Below, in pieces: positions 35,188 to 42,715 of a DNA stretch of 64,000 nucleotides. Each line of letters begins with the position of its first letter. Within the stretch, counting starts at the first letter, position 1. The stretch covers positions 124,001-188,000 of the forward strand of contig NZ_SGWR01000003.1 of assembly GCF_004217315.1 (NCBI RefSeq), in the 5' to 3' direction. Source of the DNA: Corticibacter populi. Lineage in GTDB: Bacteria; Pseudomonadota; Gammaproteobacteria; Burkholderiales; Burkholderiaceae_C. A program made the translations under genes and the position numbers. The notes beneath the pieces were generated by a model. It had not been told where the DNA came from. It made no database searches and was given only the letters and a program-made list of their open reading frames with translations.

Positions 35188-36312
35188 ATGAGGATGCTGG
35201 CAAATGTCTACCGCCTGGGCGTCAAGGAGTTGTGGAGCCTGCGCCGCGACACGGCGATGCTGGTGTTGATCGCCTTCACCTTCACCTTGTCGGTGTACTC
35301 CTCGGCATCCTCCACGCCGCCGACGCTGAACAACGCGCCTATCGCCATCGTGGACGAGGACCATTCACAGCTGTCGCAGCGAATCATCTCGGCCTTCTAT
35401 CCACCAGAGTTCAAGTCGCCGGTGCTGATCTCCCACGCCGAGGTGGACGAGGGCCTGGACAAAGGCACCTATACCTTCGTGCTGAACATCCCGGTCAATT
35501 TCCAGCGCGATGTCTTGGCCGGGCGTGGGGGCGAAGTCCAGCTCAACACCGACGCCACGCGCATGAGCCAGGCCTTCCTGGGCAGCGGCTACATCCAGCA
35601 GATGGTAATGGGTGAGATCGACGAGTTCGTCAATCGGCACCGCAGCCAGACCACCCCGCAAATCGACCTGGAGCAGCGGGCCCAGTTCAACCCCTCGCTG
35701 GACAAATCCTGGTTCGACAGCCTGTCGCAGATCGTCAATCAGATCACGATGATCTCCATCATCCTGACCGGCGCAGCGCTGATCCGCGAGCGCGAGCACG
35801 GCACCATCGAGCACCTGCTGGTGATGCCCGTCACGCCCACCGAGATCATGCTGGCCAAGATCTGGTCGTCGGGACTGGTGGTGTTGGTGGCCTCGATCCT
35901 GTCACTGAACCTGGTCGTGCGCGGCCTGCTGGGCGTGCCGGTACAAGGCTCGCTGACGCTGTTCTTCATCGGCGTCGCGCTGCATCTTTTCGCCACCACC
36001 TCGATGGGCATCTTCATGGCGACGGTGGCGCGCAACATGCCCCAGTTCGGCATGCTCGTGGTGCTTACGCTGCTGCCGCTGCAGATGTTGTCGGGCGGCA
36101 GCTCGCCGCGCGAGAGCATGCCCGAGCTGCTGCAGAACATCATGCTGGTCGCGCCCACCACGCACTTCGTCGAACTGGGGCAGTCGGTGCTGTTCCGCGG
36201 CGCCGGGCTGGAAGTCGTATGGGTGCAGTTGCTGTCACTCGCGTTGATCGGCACCACCCTGTTCACGCTGTCCCTGCTGCGGTTTCGCAAAACCATTGGG
36301 CAGATGGCGTGA
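35188..36312 (+). CDS. ABC-2 type permease (YhhJ-like)
   Basis: A 374-residue permease. One N-terminal helix (about 25-42), a periplasmic domain of about 130 residues (VDEDHSQLSQRIISAFYPPEF) and five or six C-terminal helices, with the ABC2 signature REREHGTIEHLLVMPVTPTE. It pairs with the fused permease of the previous gene to make a heterodimeric exporter working with the HlyD adaptor. The spacer after it (36313-36573) holds only an 89-codon frame starting at 36312 (MTTRPHQADPSH) with no recognisable features. Confidence 0.92.
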   Translation: MRMLANVYRLGVKELWSLRRDTAMLVLIAFTFTLSVYSSASSTPPTLNNAPIAIVDEDHSQLSQRIISAFYPPEFKSPVLISHAEVDEGLDKGTYTFVLNIPVNFQRDVLAGRGGEVQLNTDATRMSQAFLGSGYIQQMVMGEIDEFVNRHRSQTTPQIDLEQRAQFNPSLDKSWFDSLSQIVNQITMISIILTGAALIREREHGTIEHLLVMPVTPTEIMLAKIWSSGLVVLVASILSLNLVVRGLLGVPVQGSLTLFFIGVALHLFATTSMGIFMATVARNMPQFGMLVVLTLLPLQMLSGGSSPRESMPELLQNIMLVAPTTHFVELGQSVLFRGAGLEVVWVQLLSLALIGTTLFTLSLLRFRKTIGQMA

Positions 36313-36573
36313 TGACGACTCGACCGCATCAGGCGGATCCATCCCACGCAGCGGCGCCGCGATGCGCGCCGTGGTCGACGGCCGACGCATCGCCACTCAT
36401 TCCAACCACGCGGGCCGTCAGTACTTGGCTTGCCAATACAACAAGGACTCTTGAGATGTACGGCAGACTGCATCACCCGATCGACCACAGCAGTGACTCG
36501 CGGCATGTACTGCCTGAGGTAGGCGCCAAGAGGAGCCAGGAGGCGGCGCGTAACGCATCGAGTCGACGTGCTG

Positions 36574-37659
36574 ATGCGTAGGCTGGTGAAATGTTGGCGC
36601 ACACAGCGACTGCGCGCCGCCAGGGCCACAGGCGTGCTGCTCGCGATCGCCGCGGGTGCGGCGGCCGGAGAGACAAGCCAATGCGCATCCAATCCAACGC
36701 GGCTGGCTGACCAGTCGACGCTGAATTTCCGCATCGATAACGACCTGTTCGGCGGGCTGGGCCAGGACCAGGGGTATTCCAATGGGTTTCTGGTGACTTG
36801 GGTCTCGCCCAACCTCGGCGACTACGTGGATGACCCCTGTCTTCCCGCCAGCATGCGACGGCTCAACCGCTACCTGGAGTGGCTCAATCCTGCTGGTTTC
36901 GACGAACAGAACATGACGATGGGCATTGGACAGCTCCTGTTCACGCCCACCGATCGGACACGCACCGACCTTATCCGCGATGACCGCCCTTATGCCGCCG
37001 CATTGCTGTATGGCTGGGGTTACAACGCCCGGCGTGGCGACCATCTGCGGACCTCACAGGTGCGTATCGGCATGGTCGGCCCCTCGGCGAAAGGCCGGCA
37101 GGTCCAGGACTGGTGGCACGGGATCATCGGCACGGATCGCTTCCAGGGATGGGAGAACCAACTGCGCGATGAACCCGTGTTCCAGATCCTGCACGAGCGC
37201 CGCAACCGGATTGCTCGACACGAAAGCCCCAGTGGGTGGGGCTGGGATGCCATCGGGCACTGGGGTGGCAGCTTTGGCAACTTTGCCACCTACGCCAACG
37301 CTGGCGGCGAGTGGCGTTTCGGGTATCGCTTGCCGGATGACCTGGGCACGGCCCCTCTGCGACCCGGCGGCGAGAACATGTCCCCCGTGCGCGTCCATCC
37401 TGCCCAGTTGTGGAACACCCACTTGTTCGTAGCCCTCGATGCACGCTGGGTGCTTCGCGACATCACGCTCGACGGCAACACTTTCAAGGCGAGCCACAGC
37501 GTCGACAAACGTCCCCTCGTGGCAGACATCGGCTATGGCATCGCAGTCACCCGCGGGACCTGGCGCTTTGCCTTTGCCCGCTACCACCGCACCCGTGAAT
37601 TCAACGGGCAGCGCGAAGTTCCCACCTACGGCACGGTCACGATAGGAAAGCGATTTTGA
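36574..37659 (+). CDS. LpxR-like lipid A deacylase (DUF2219)
   Basis: A 361-residue outer-membrane protein of the DUF2219/LpxR family, which removes the 3'-acyloxyacyl chain of lipid A and so alters recognition by host receptors and cationic peptides. A signal peptide (GVLLAIAAGAAAG) precedes LNFRIDNDLFGGLGQDQGYSNGF, which contains the Asn-Asp pair and downstream Ser/Thr expected in the active site. A candidate catalytic His lies in DWWHGIIGTDRFQGW. The barrel ends in Phe (GTVTIGKRF). ATG 36574 is preferred over GTG 36568. Confidence 0.88.
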   Translation: MRRLVKCWRTQRLRAARATGVLLAIAAGAAAGETSQCASNPTRLADQSTLNFRIDNDLFGGLGQDQGYSNGFLVTWVSPNLGDYVDDPCLPASMRRLNRYLEWLNPAGFDEQNMTMGIGQLLFTPTDRTRTDLIRDDRPYAAALLYGWGYNARRGDHLRTSQVRIGMVGPSAKGRQVQDWWHGIIGTDRFQGWENQLRDEPVFQILHERRNRIARHESPSGWGWDAIGHWGGSFGNFATYANAGGEWRFGYRLPDDLGTAPLRPGGENMSPVRVHPAQLWNTHLFVALDARWVLRDITLDGNTFKASHSVDKRPLVADIGYGIAVTRGTWRFAFARYHRTREFNGQREVPTYGTVTIGKRF

Positions 37660-37900
37660 ACGGGAACCTCTGTCCATGCCCTTGCAGCATCTCCACGAGC
37701 AGGTGCAGACAAGCTGTCTAGCTCGCCCCCTAACCTCTCGCGCTTACGCAAGTCAATTCCAATGAGAAGAACCATGACAGCCAGGATCGAAGAACCGCAT
37801 ATGGCGACCCGGATGACCTGCGGGACGCTCAGCCCACCATGGCGTCGAGTGCACAGGCGCCAGATCGCCAGTCGGTAGCAAAGGCGAGCGACACAAATTC

Positions 37901-37943
37901 GAGTGCCAATGACGATGACTCAAGAGCATCGCCATTGGCACTC
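37901..37943. repeat. Long intergenic inverted repeat
   Basis: GAGTGCCAATGACGATG (37901-37917) and CATCGCCATTGGCACTC (37927-37943) form a 17-bp stem with a single A-C mismatch and a 9-base loop (ACTCAAGAG). It lies in the 529-base spacer 37660-38188 between the lpxR-like and LysR genes, which otherwise holds only short, unsupported frames (for example a 34-codon frame from 37772). No T-run follows on either strand, so it does not look like an ordinary intrinsic terminator. Confidence 0.6.
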
Positions 37944-38188
37944 AAGCTGGGTGCTCATGGTGCCGAACGGCACACAGACTTTGGCAGGCGTTCCCCACGC
38001 GAGTGCTCATTCCAAATTTGAACTTTCACCATGCAAGCGACGCGACGATGCTGACTGAGATGACGGCCCAGAAGACAGGCTCTCGGGACGGCAAGCACCG
38101 TCCCGATGGAGCGGATGCGCCGGAGGCTCACCAACCTCACTACGTAGCTCTGTATGGCGACTTGTCCAGGACGCAGGATCTCCCCTAC

Positions 38189-39082
38189 ATGGATTTTCGA
38201 CATCTTCGCTGTTTCATCGCGCTTGCTGAAGAGCTTCATTTCGGGCGTGCTGCCGAGCGTTTGCACATTGAACAATCCCCCCTGTCTCGCACCATCAAGG
38301 AGTTGGAAGATGACCTCGGCGTTCAGCTCTTCGATCGTGATCGCCGAGGCACTCGCCTGACCCAAGCGGGGGTGGTCTTTCTTCAGGACGTGCGCCGCGT
38401 GTTCGCCACCATGGAGCAAGCACGCGAGAACGTAAGGGCCGTCTACGAGGGCTATCGGGGCAGCCTGCGCATCGCCGTCTCTGATGGCGCCATCGACCCT
38501 CGGATCTCCATTTTTCTAGCACGTTGCCGGGAAGAGGAGCCTGAGATCGAGGTGCGCCTGTCAGAAGTCCCCTTGGCAGAGCAACTTCGTGGACTGCGAT
38601 CGGGTGACTTTGATATCGGCATCGCTCACACCAACGAGGTCAGTGAAGGCGTGATTGCTGAAGCCCTGTGGCGCGATCAGATCATGACCCTCATACCCGC
38701 ACGCCACCCACTTCTATCGCACAAGGAGATCCCGCTCGAAGAACTGCTGCGGTTTCCTTTGGTCTTGTGCGATCCGCAGGCCTGCGAAGGGTACAACCGG
38801 GAGCTCTCGCGCATCCTGAGATCGCTGGAGCGCCAACCTACGGTTGCCGATCACGTTGCATCCATGGACATGATGCTGGCGCTGGTTGCAGCTGGCTATG
38901 GAGTGGGCTTCACATCCTCGACCAAAACTGCCATCTGCCGTCACCCGGATGTCGTTGTTCGACCTCTTGCATCGGAGGATGCGGTCCTCACAACCTACCT
39001 GCTTCGGATGGAAAACCCTGCAAGCCCCTTTGCACTGAGTCGCTTCACCGATCGTTTGCGCGACCCTTTGGATGATTCCTGA
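38189..39082 (+). CDS. LysR-family transcriptional regulator
   Basis: A 297-residue LysR regulator: HTH at residues 15-55 (ELHFGRAAERLHIEQSPLSRTIKELEDDLG) and a ligand-binding domain from about 90. The sequence LRCFIALAEELHFGRAAERLHI is typical of the BenM/CatM/HcaR-like subgroup. ATG 38189 (MDFRHLRCF) is the conventional start; the frame stays open upstream to 38003 but that part has no domain. It reads alone, so its targets are unclear. The upstream inverted repeat might be linked to it. Confidence 0.9.
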   Translation: MDFRHLRCFIALAEELHFGRAAERLHIEQSPLSRTIKELEDDLGVQLFDRDRRGTRLTQAGVVFLQDVRRVFATMEQARENVRAVYEGYRGSLRIAVSDGAIDPRISIFLARCREEEPEIEVRLSEVPLAEQLRGLRSGDFDIGIAHTNEVSEGVIAEALWRDQIMTLIPARHPLLSHKEIPLEELLRFPLVLCDPQACEGYNRELSRILRSLERQPTVADHVASMDMMLALVAAGYGVGFTSSTKTAICRHPDVVVRPLASEDAVLTTYLLRMENPASPFALSRFTDRLRDPLDDS

Positions 39083-39102
39083 CAGGGTTGAACTACAGGG
39101 GC

Positions 39103-39390
39103 TCAGGTCTTGGCGCGCAATTTTTTCTCGGTCGCTTCAATCAGGTTGGCGGCGCTCATCTCGAGGGCTGCTGCGATCCTGAGAATCAGCGCCAGCGTCG
39201 GCATATGCTCGCCGCGCTCGATCTTCCCCATATGGGAGCGTTCAATGGCCGCCTGCGACGCCAATTGCTCCTGCGCCATGCTTCGCTCCATGCGCGCATC
39301 ACGGACAGCCTGACCGAAAGCCAGCGCGGGTTCGGCTTCAAAAGTCGTCGCGCCTCGTGGACGACCTCGTTGGATCTTCGGCTTCTGCAT
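39103..39390 (-). CDS. XRE-family helix-turn-helix regulator
   Basis: A 95-residue protein: a basic N-terminus (QKPKIQRGRPRG) followed by a Cro/C1 HTH (about 24-80; FGQAVRDARMERSMAQEQLASQAAIERSHMGKIERG in pieces) and a short charged tail. ATG 39390 is used; TTG at 39393 would add one Met. It is divergent from a stand-alone LysR ligand-binding protein with 109 bases between them (39391-39499), where both promoters must lie. Possibly controls ICE or integrase functions. Confidence 0.88.
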   Translation of the reverse strand: MQKPKIQRGRPRGATTFEAEPALAFGQAVRDARMERSMAQEQLASQAAIERSHMGKIERGEHMPTLALILRIAAALEMSAANLIEATEKKLRAKT

Positions 39391-39499
39391 CAACAGAAGC
39401 GTCGAATATCGGGCAACTTTAAACCACGTTATCTTTAACTCTTGCTATGATTTCTTGCTTGACAGATGAGCGTCACATTCACCTTCTGGCAGTCCGCAC

Positions 39500-40174
39500 A
39501 TGACCAACCCCGGCCACCCGTCGGTGATATTGCTCGGCGTATCACCAGGTACTCCGATCAGAGGCTTGGCCCGCCTCCTGGCGCGGCAGCGTGCTGAAGA
39601 GCCGGATACGCCCGTACTTGTCCAAGAGGCGCCGCAAAGGATCCTTTTTCAAGGGCTGATTCGCGGAGCGTTTCACGTAGGGCTTACAGACGCAACGATG
39701 CTTCCGGCTGGTTTGAGTTCGCTGCCGCTACTGCAGGAGGACTTGGTTGTGGCGCTGCCGCGTCGATCGCCATTGCTGGCGTACGCATCCATCCCAACGT
39801 CGGTAATCCGGGACTATCCGCTGATTCAATGGTGCCCAGACACACACGAGTTCCTGTATCAGCATGTCAGCGCCTTGCTGGGGGAGCATGGCAGCGTCAC
39901 GCGCACGGTGAAGTCATCCGCCTTGATGGCCTGTCTGGTAGGTGCCGGCTACGGAATTGGAGTTGCACCGCGAACAAGTATCGAACGCCCCCGTGAATGG
40001 GGCATTCTTATGCGCCCTTTGCAAGAGGGCAAAAGCAGTCTTCGGACATGCCTTTGCTGGCAAAAGGAACTTCAATCAGGTTCGCTTGGGCGCTTCATTC
40101 AGAGGGCCTTTTCCGCTCTTCCCACATTGCGTCAACCATACCAACCGCGACACCTCGACTCGCCCAAGTTCTAG
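39500..40174 (+). CDS. LysR substrate-binding domain protein lacking the DNA-binding domain
   Basis: A 224-residue protein that aligns by eye with the C-terminal inducer-binding half of LysR regulators: LGVSPGTPIRGLARLLARQRAEEPD, GAFHVGLTDATM, DLVVALPRRSPLL, SSALMACLVGAGYGIGVAPR. No helix-turn-helix is present, and the upstream spacer shows no HTH remnant in any frame. It could be a decayed LysR gene or a working co-regulator for the divergent XRE protein. The open frame is intact and starts with ATG. The stretch 40175-40308 to the integrase stop has no gene. Confidence 0.75.
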   Translation: MTNPGHPSVILLGVSPGTPIRGLARLLARQRAEEPDTPVLVQEAPQRILFQGLIRGAFHVGLTDATMLPAGLSSLPLLQEDLVVALPRRSPLLAYASIPTSVIRDYPLIQWCPDTHEFLYQHVSALLGEHGSVTRTVKSSALMACLVGAGYGIGVAPRTSIERPREWGILMRPLQEGKSSLRTCLCWQKELQSGSLGRFIQRAFSALPTLRQPYQPRHLDSPKF

Positions 40175-40308
40175 CGTACGCTCCAGGTCGTGCAGCGATA
40201 GGCGGACAGATCCCGTCGAAGATGGCTGCTCGCCGTTGTCGGACTTGGACGCAGGGGCCAGATCCTGCAGAGGCTCCAGCCAAGGCACGCTCGATCATGT
40301 TGCGCCTT

Positions 40309-42246
40309 TCATTCGTTTGTCAGCGCTTTGGCATGCGCGACTTCGCTGCTCCTTGATCGGCTCACGGTCTCCATTTCGTGCAACCGGTGCCGCGCCAGCA
40401 ACGGATAGGCGCTCGGCAGTGCCGGTTCATCCTGCGGCGAGCACTGCTCCACGACCAAGCGCGCAATCTCCTTCACCTTGTCCGGCGTGACGGCATCGAG
40501 CGGCCAGCACCCTCCAAGTGCTTCAAGAGGCCGCTGCAACGCATGATAGATGTCCCAAGTATCTACCCCACGCGGGAGTTGCTTGAGGACGGTCTGGACC
40601 AGTTCTCGCTTGAGCGGTTCGAGCTGCCAGACGGGGACACGCTGCCCCCTGTTGCCCAGTTGGATCGACAGCAGGTTGCCGGCCTGAATTTCATAGGTGA
40701 TCCAGCGACGGGACTTGCCGGCCAGTCTCGCGTAGTCAGCGACCACCAGGTTGTCCGGCCCTTCGAAGACTTCGAGTACTTTCAAGCGCTCGCGCTGCAA
40801 CTCGGAGAGCTTGGGCTTGGCGTACTCCGGCATTTCCACGGACGAGAGCCGCTGCGTCGAGGGCGTGATGGTCGGCATGGACTGGTTGGAAGGCGCCACC
40901 AGCATGATCGGCGCATGCTGGCCCGGCGTGGGCAGCGGCGTCACCTCCTGGCCCGCAATGGTCGGCAGTCCCTGCAGGTGGATGGTCAGGTGCATGCTAG
41001 CGAGCTGGACCTGGTTTTGCTCGAACAGGTCCAGGCGATCGGCCCAGTCCTGCATCATGACCCGGCGCTGCTCGACGTACTCGGCATGGTTGTAGGTGGC
41101 GCTGATGCGGTTTGGATCGGCGTGCGACAACTGCGAGTCCACCCAGACCTTGGGATAGCCCAGTTCATTGAGCGCGGTGGAGATCGTGGCGCGGATGCCG
41201 TGGCCTGTGAGACGGCCGTCGTAGCCCAGGATCTTGATGGCCTTGTTGACCGTGTTCTCGCTCATCTTTTCGCTGATGCGCTTGACGCCGGGGAACAGAT
41301 ACTTCTGCGCTGGCTTAAATGCATCGAGCATGTGCTGCACTAGTTCGATGGCCTGCACCGACAGGGGCACGATGTAGGGCGGGATGTCCGCGACGCTTCG
41401 GCGCTTCTTCCGGGTCAGCATCTTGCGCTGCTTGAGCGACATCACCGGAATGATCCACAGCCCACGGTCCAGGTCGAACTGATCCGGCGTGGCCAGCCGC
41501 AGTTCGCCCGTGCGCACCCCGGTGAGCAGCAACAAGCGGATGGCCAGTTGCGTCTTCAGCATGCCGGGATACTTTCGCATCGTCTGCAGGAACTCCGGGA
41601 GCTCCTGCATCCGAAGGAACGGGTTGTGCTCCACGGGCGGCAGCGGTACGGCCACGACATGCAGATCGTTGGCGGGATTGGTCTCCATGGCAGGGATGAC
41701 CACCATGGCATAGTCGAACAGCTGCTTGAACCAGGTGCGCACCTTCTCGGCCACCGACAGAGACTCCCGCTTTTCGATGCGGCCGATGATCTCCAACAGG
41801 ATCGGGCGGGTGATTTCGTAGATGGTCAGCCGCTTCAGGTGCGGGAAGACGTCCTTCTTGAAGACACGCCGGATCTGGGAGAGCGAACTCTGGCGGCCCT
41901 CCTCAAGGGTGAGCTGGCGGTGTTCCATCCACTTCTCGTAGACGGCCATGAAGGTGTTCTCGCCGGCGAGCTTGGTCGCCTGGCGCTTTTGCTTGCGATC
42001 GAGCCGGGGGTTAATGCCCTTGGCGATGAGCGCGCGCGCCTGGTCGCGCAATTCGCGCGCCTCGCGCAGTGACAGCTCGGGGTAGCTACCCAGCGACAGG
42101 CGGGCGCGCTGATCGAGCCAGGTGTATCGGAAGTACCAAGCCTTGGTCCCGATCGCTGAAATGTGCAGGTAGAGACCATCGAAGTCTGCGATGGTGTACG
42201 GCGAGCCGGTGACCTTGGCCTGCCGAACCATGACGTCTGTGAGCAT
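40309..42246 (-). CDS. ICE integrase, P4/IntB13-type tyrosine recombinase with long C-terminal extension
   Basis: A 645-residue integrase. The DUF4102 arm-binding domain is at about 1-90, a core-binding domain at about 100-200, and the catalytic domain at about 210-400 with Arg (TGVRTGELRL, near 243), HGIR (near 348), His (SHADPNR, near 373) and nucleophile Tyr (ATYNHAEY, near 385). A 240-residue extension follows, as in ICEclc IntB13. It carries an HTH-like segment (DYARLAGKSRRWITYEIQ) and PLEALGGCWPLDAVTPDKV, which faintly resembles the DUF2384 toxin-binding fold. It reads away from the tRNA-Gly 240 bases away, its presumed target. Confidence 0.93.
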   Translation of the reverse strand: MLTDVMVRQAKVTGSPYTIADFDGLYLHISAIGTKAWYFRYTWLDQRARLSLGSYPELSLREARELRDQARALIAKGINPRLDRKQKRQATKLAGENTFMAVYEKWMEHRQLTLEEGRQSSLSQIRRVFKKDVFPHLKRLTIYEITRPILLEIIGRIEKRESLSVAEKVRTWFKQLFDYAMVVIPAMETNPANDLHVVAVPLPPVEHNPFLRMQELPEFLQTMRKYPGMLKTQLAIRLLLLTGVRTGELRLATPDQFDLDRGLWIIPVMSLKQRKMLTRKKRRSVADIPPYIVPLSVQAIELVQHMLDAFKPAQKYLFPGVKRISEKMSENTVNKAIKILGYDGRLTGHGIRATISTALNELGYPKVWVDSQLSHADPNRISATYNHAEYVEQRRVMMQDWADRLDLFEQNQVQLASMHLTIHLQGLPTIAGQEVTPLPTPGQHAPIMLVAPSNQSMPTITPSTQRLSSVEMPEYAKPKLSELQRERLKVLEVFEGPDNLVVADYARLAGKSRRWITYEIQAGNLLSIQLGNRGQRVPVWQLEPLKRELVQTVLKQLPRGVDTWDIYHALQRPLEALGGCWPLDAVTPDKVKEIARLVVEQCSPQDEPALPSAYPLLARHRLHEMETVSRSRSSEVAHAKALTNE

Positions 42247-42373
42247 GTGTCCAACTCCTCGTGAAGCGAGTTGGATGCATCGTCATTCCGGGGGACCGGC
42301 TCCTCCAGCAACAATGCGGCACGAGGCTCGCCGCATTGATTTGTGACCACTTTTAGGACCACTTGAGGGTGGC

Positions 42374-42403
42374 TGTCAGTGGATCTCGCTGGATGTCAGT
42401 GGA
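42374..42403. repeat. Direct repeats between ICE integrase and tRNA (candidate arm-type sites)
   Basis: TGTCAGTGGA occurs at 42374-42383 and 42394-42403, 20 bases apart. Related TGGA-containing steps follow towards the tRNA (CCGTGGATT, CTTGGAAG, CCTGGATT at about 42450-42480). Repeats of this kind between an integrase gene and its tRNA target are expected for arm-site binding of the N-terminal domain. The rest of 42247-42486 holds the integrase promoter but no gene. Confidence 0.5.
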
Positions 42404-42486
42404 CTGGATCGAGGGGTGAATCTCAAACCAGATCAATGACTTACAACGCTCCGTGGATTTCCTTGGAAGTCCCTGGATTGTTTGAA

Positions 42487-42560
42487 TGGAGCGGGTGAAG
42501 GGAATCGAACCCTCGTATGCAGCTTGGGAAGCTGCCGTTCTACCATTGAACTACACCCGC
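42487..42560 (-). tRNA. tRNA-Gly (anticodon CCC)
   Basis: The reverse strand reads GCGGGTG at 42560, a D-arm GTTCAATGGTAGAAC, an anticodon stem-loop GCAGC-TTCCCAA-GCTGC (anticodon CCC), a T-arm GAGGGTTCGATTCCCTT, and CACCCGC followed by T-CCA encoded at 42490-42487. All stems pair. The 3' half is the presumed attachment site of the ICE to its left; the prophage begins on its 5' side. Confidence 0.97.
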
Positions 42561-42566
42561 ATTCTC

Positions 42567-42591
42567 TATCTCGTTGTTTTCAAACGAGATA
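42567..42591. repeat. Inverted repeat between tRNA-Gly and prophage integrase
   Basis: TATCTCGTT (42567-42575) and AACGAGATA (42583-42591) are a perfect 9-bp inverted repeat with spacer GTTTTCA, starting seven bases from the tRNA 5' end. It may be a core-type recombinase site of the prophage, an operator of the integrase, or part of the tRNA promoter region. Confidence 0.5.
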
Positions 42592-42715
42592 ATCATGAAA
42601 AGCGTTGATTTGGCGGAACTTTTCAGCTTCCACCTTCCTGCATTGTAGCGTCATCGCACGTTTCCACCTGCATATACACTTGCGCCATCGGTGTAGCTTT
42701 TGTGTAGGTTTTGCG

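Larger units (their letters stand above)
1..42490. mobile_element. Integrating conjugative element, integrase-proximal part (partial)
   Basis: Conjugation genes (TIGR03755-like protein, TraG-N, DUF3742, MobH relaxase) at 1-6054 and a long P4/IntB13-type integrase at 40309-42246, next to the 3' end of a tRNA-Gly gene, delimit this as one end of an ICE of the PFL_47xx/ICEclc type. The attachment site is inferred to lie in the tRNA 3' end near 42487-42510. The other end and most of the transfer genes lie before the window. Everything between relaxase and integrase (6.1-40.3 kb) is non-conjugative cargo. I see no second copy of the tRNA 3' end inside the window, so I cannot exclude that the cargo was built from nested elements. 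Confidence 0.85.

Noticed and set aside
36312-36581. 89-codon frame after the ABC permease
   Set aside because: It starts at an overlapping ATG, but the composition (His/Arg/Ser/Thr-rich, no secondary-structure pattern) and lack of any motif make it unconvincing; mentioned only in the spacer note.
37901-37943. Retron or phase-variation element suggested by the long inverted repeat
   Set aside because: No reverse transcriptase, invertase or promoter pair is present around it; kept only as an unexplained repeat.
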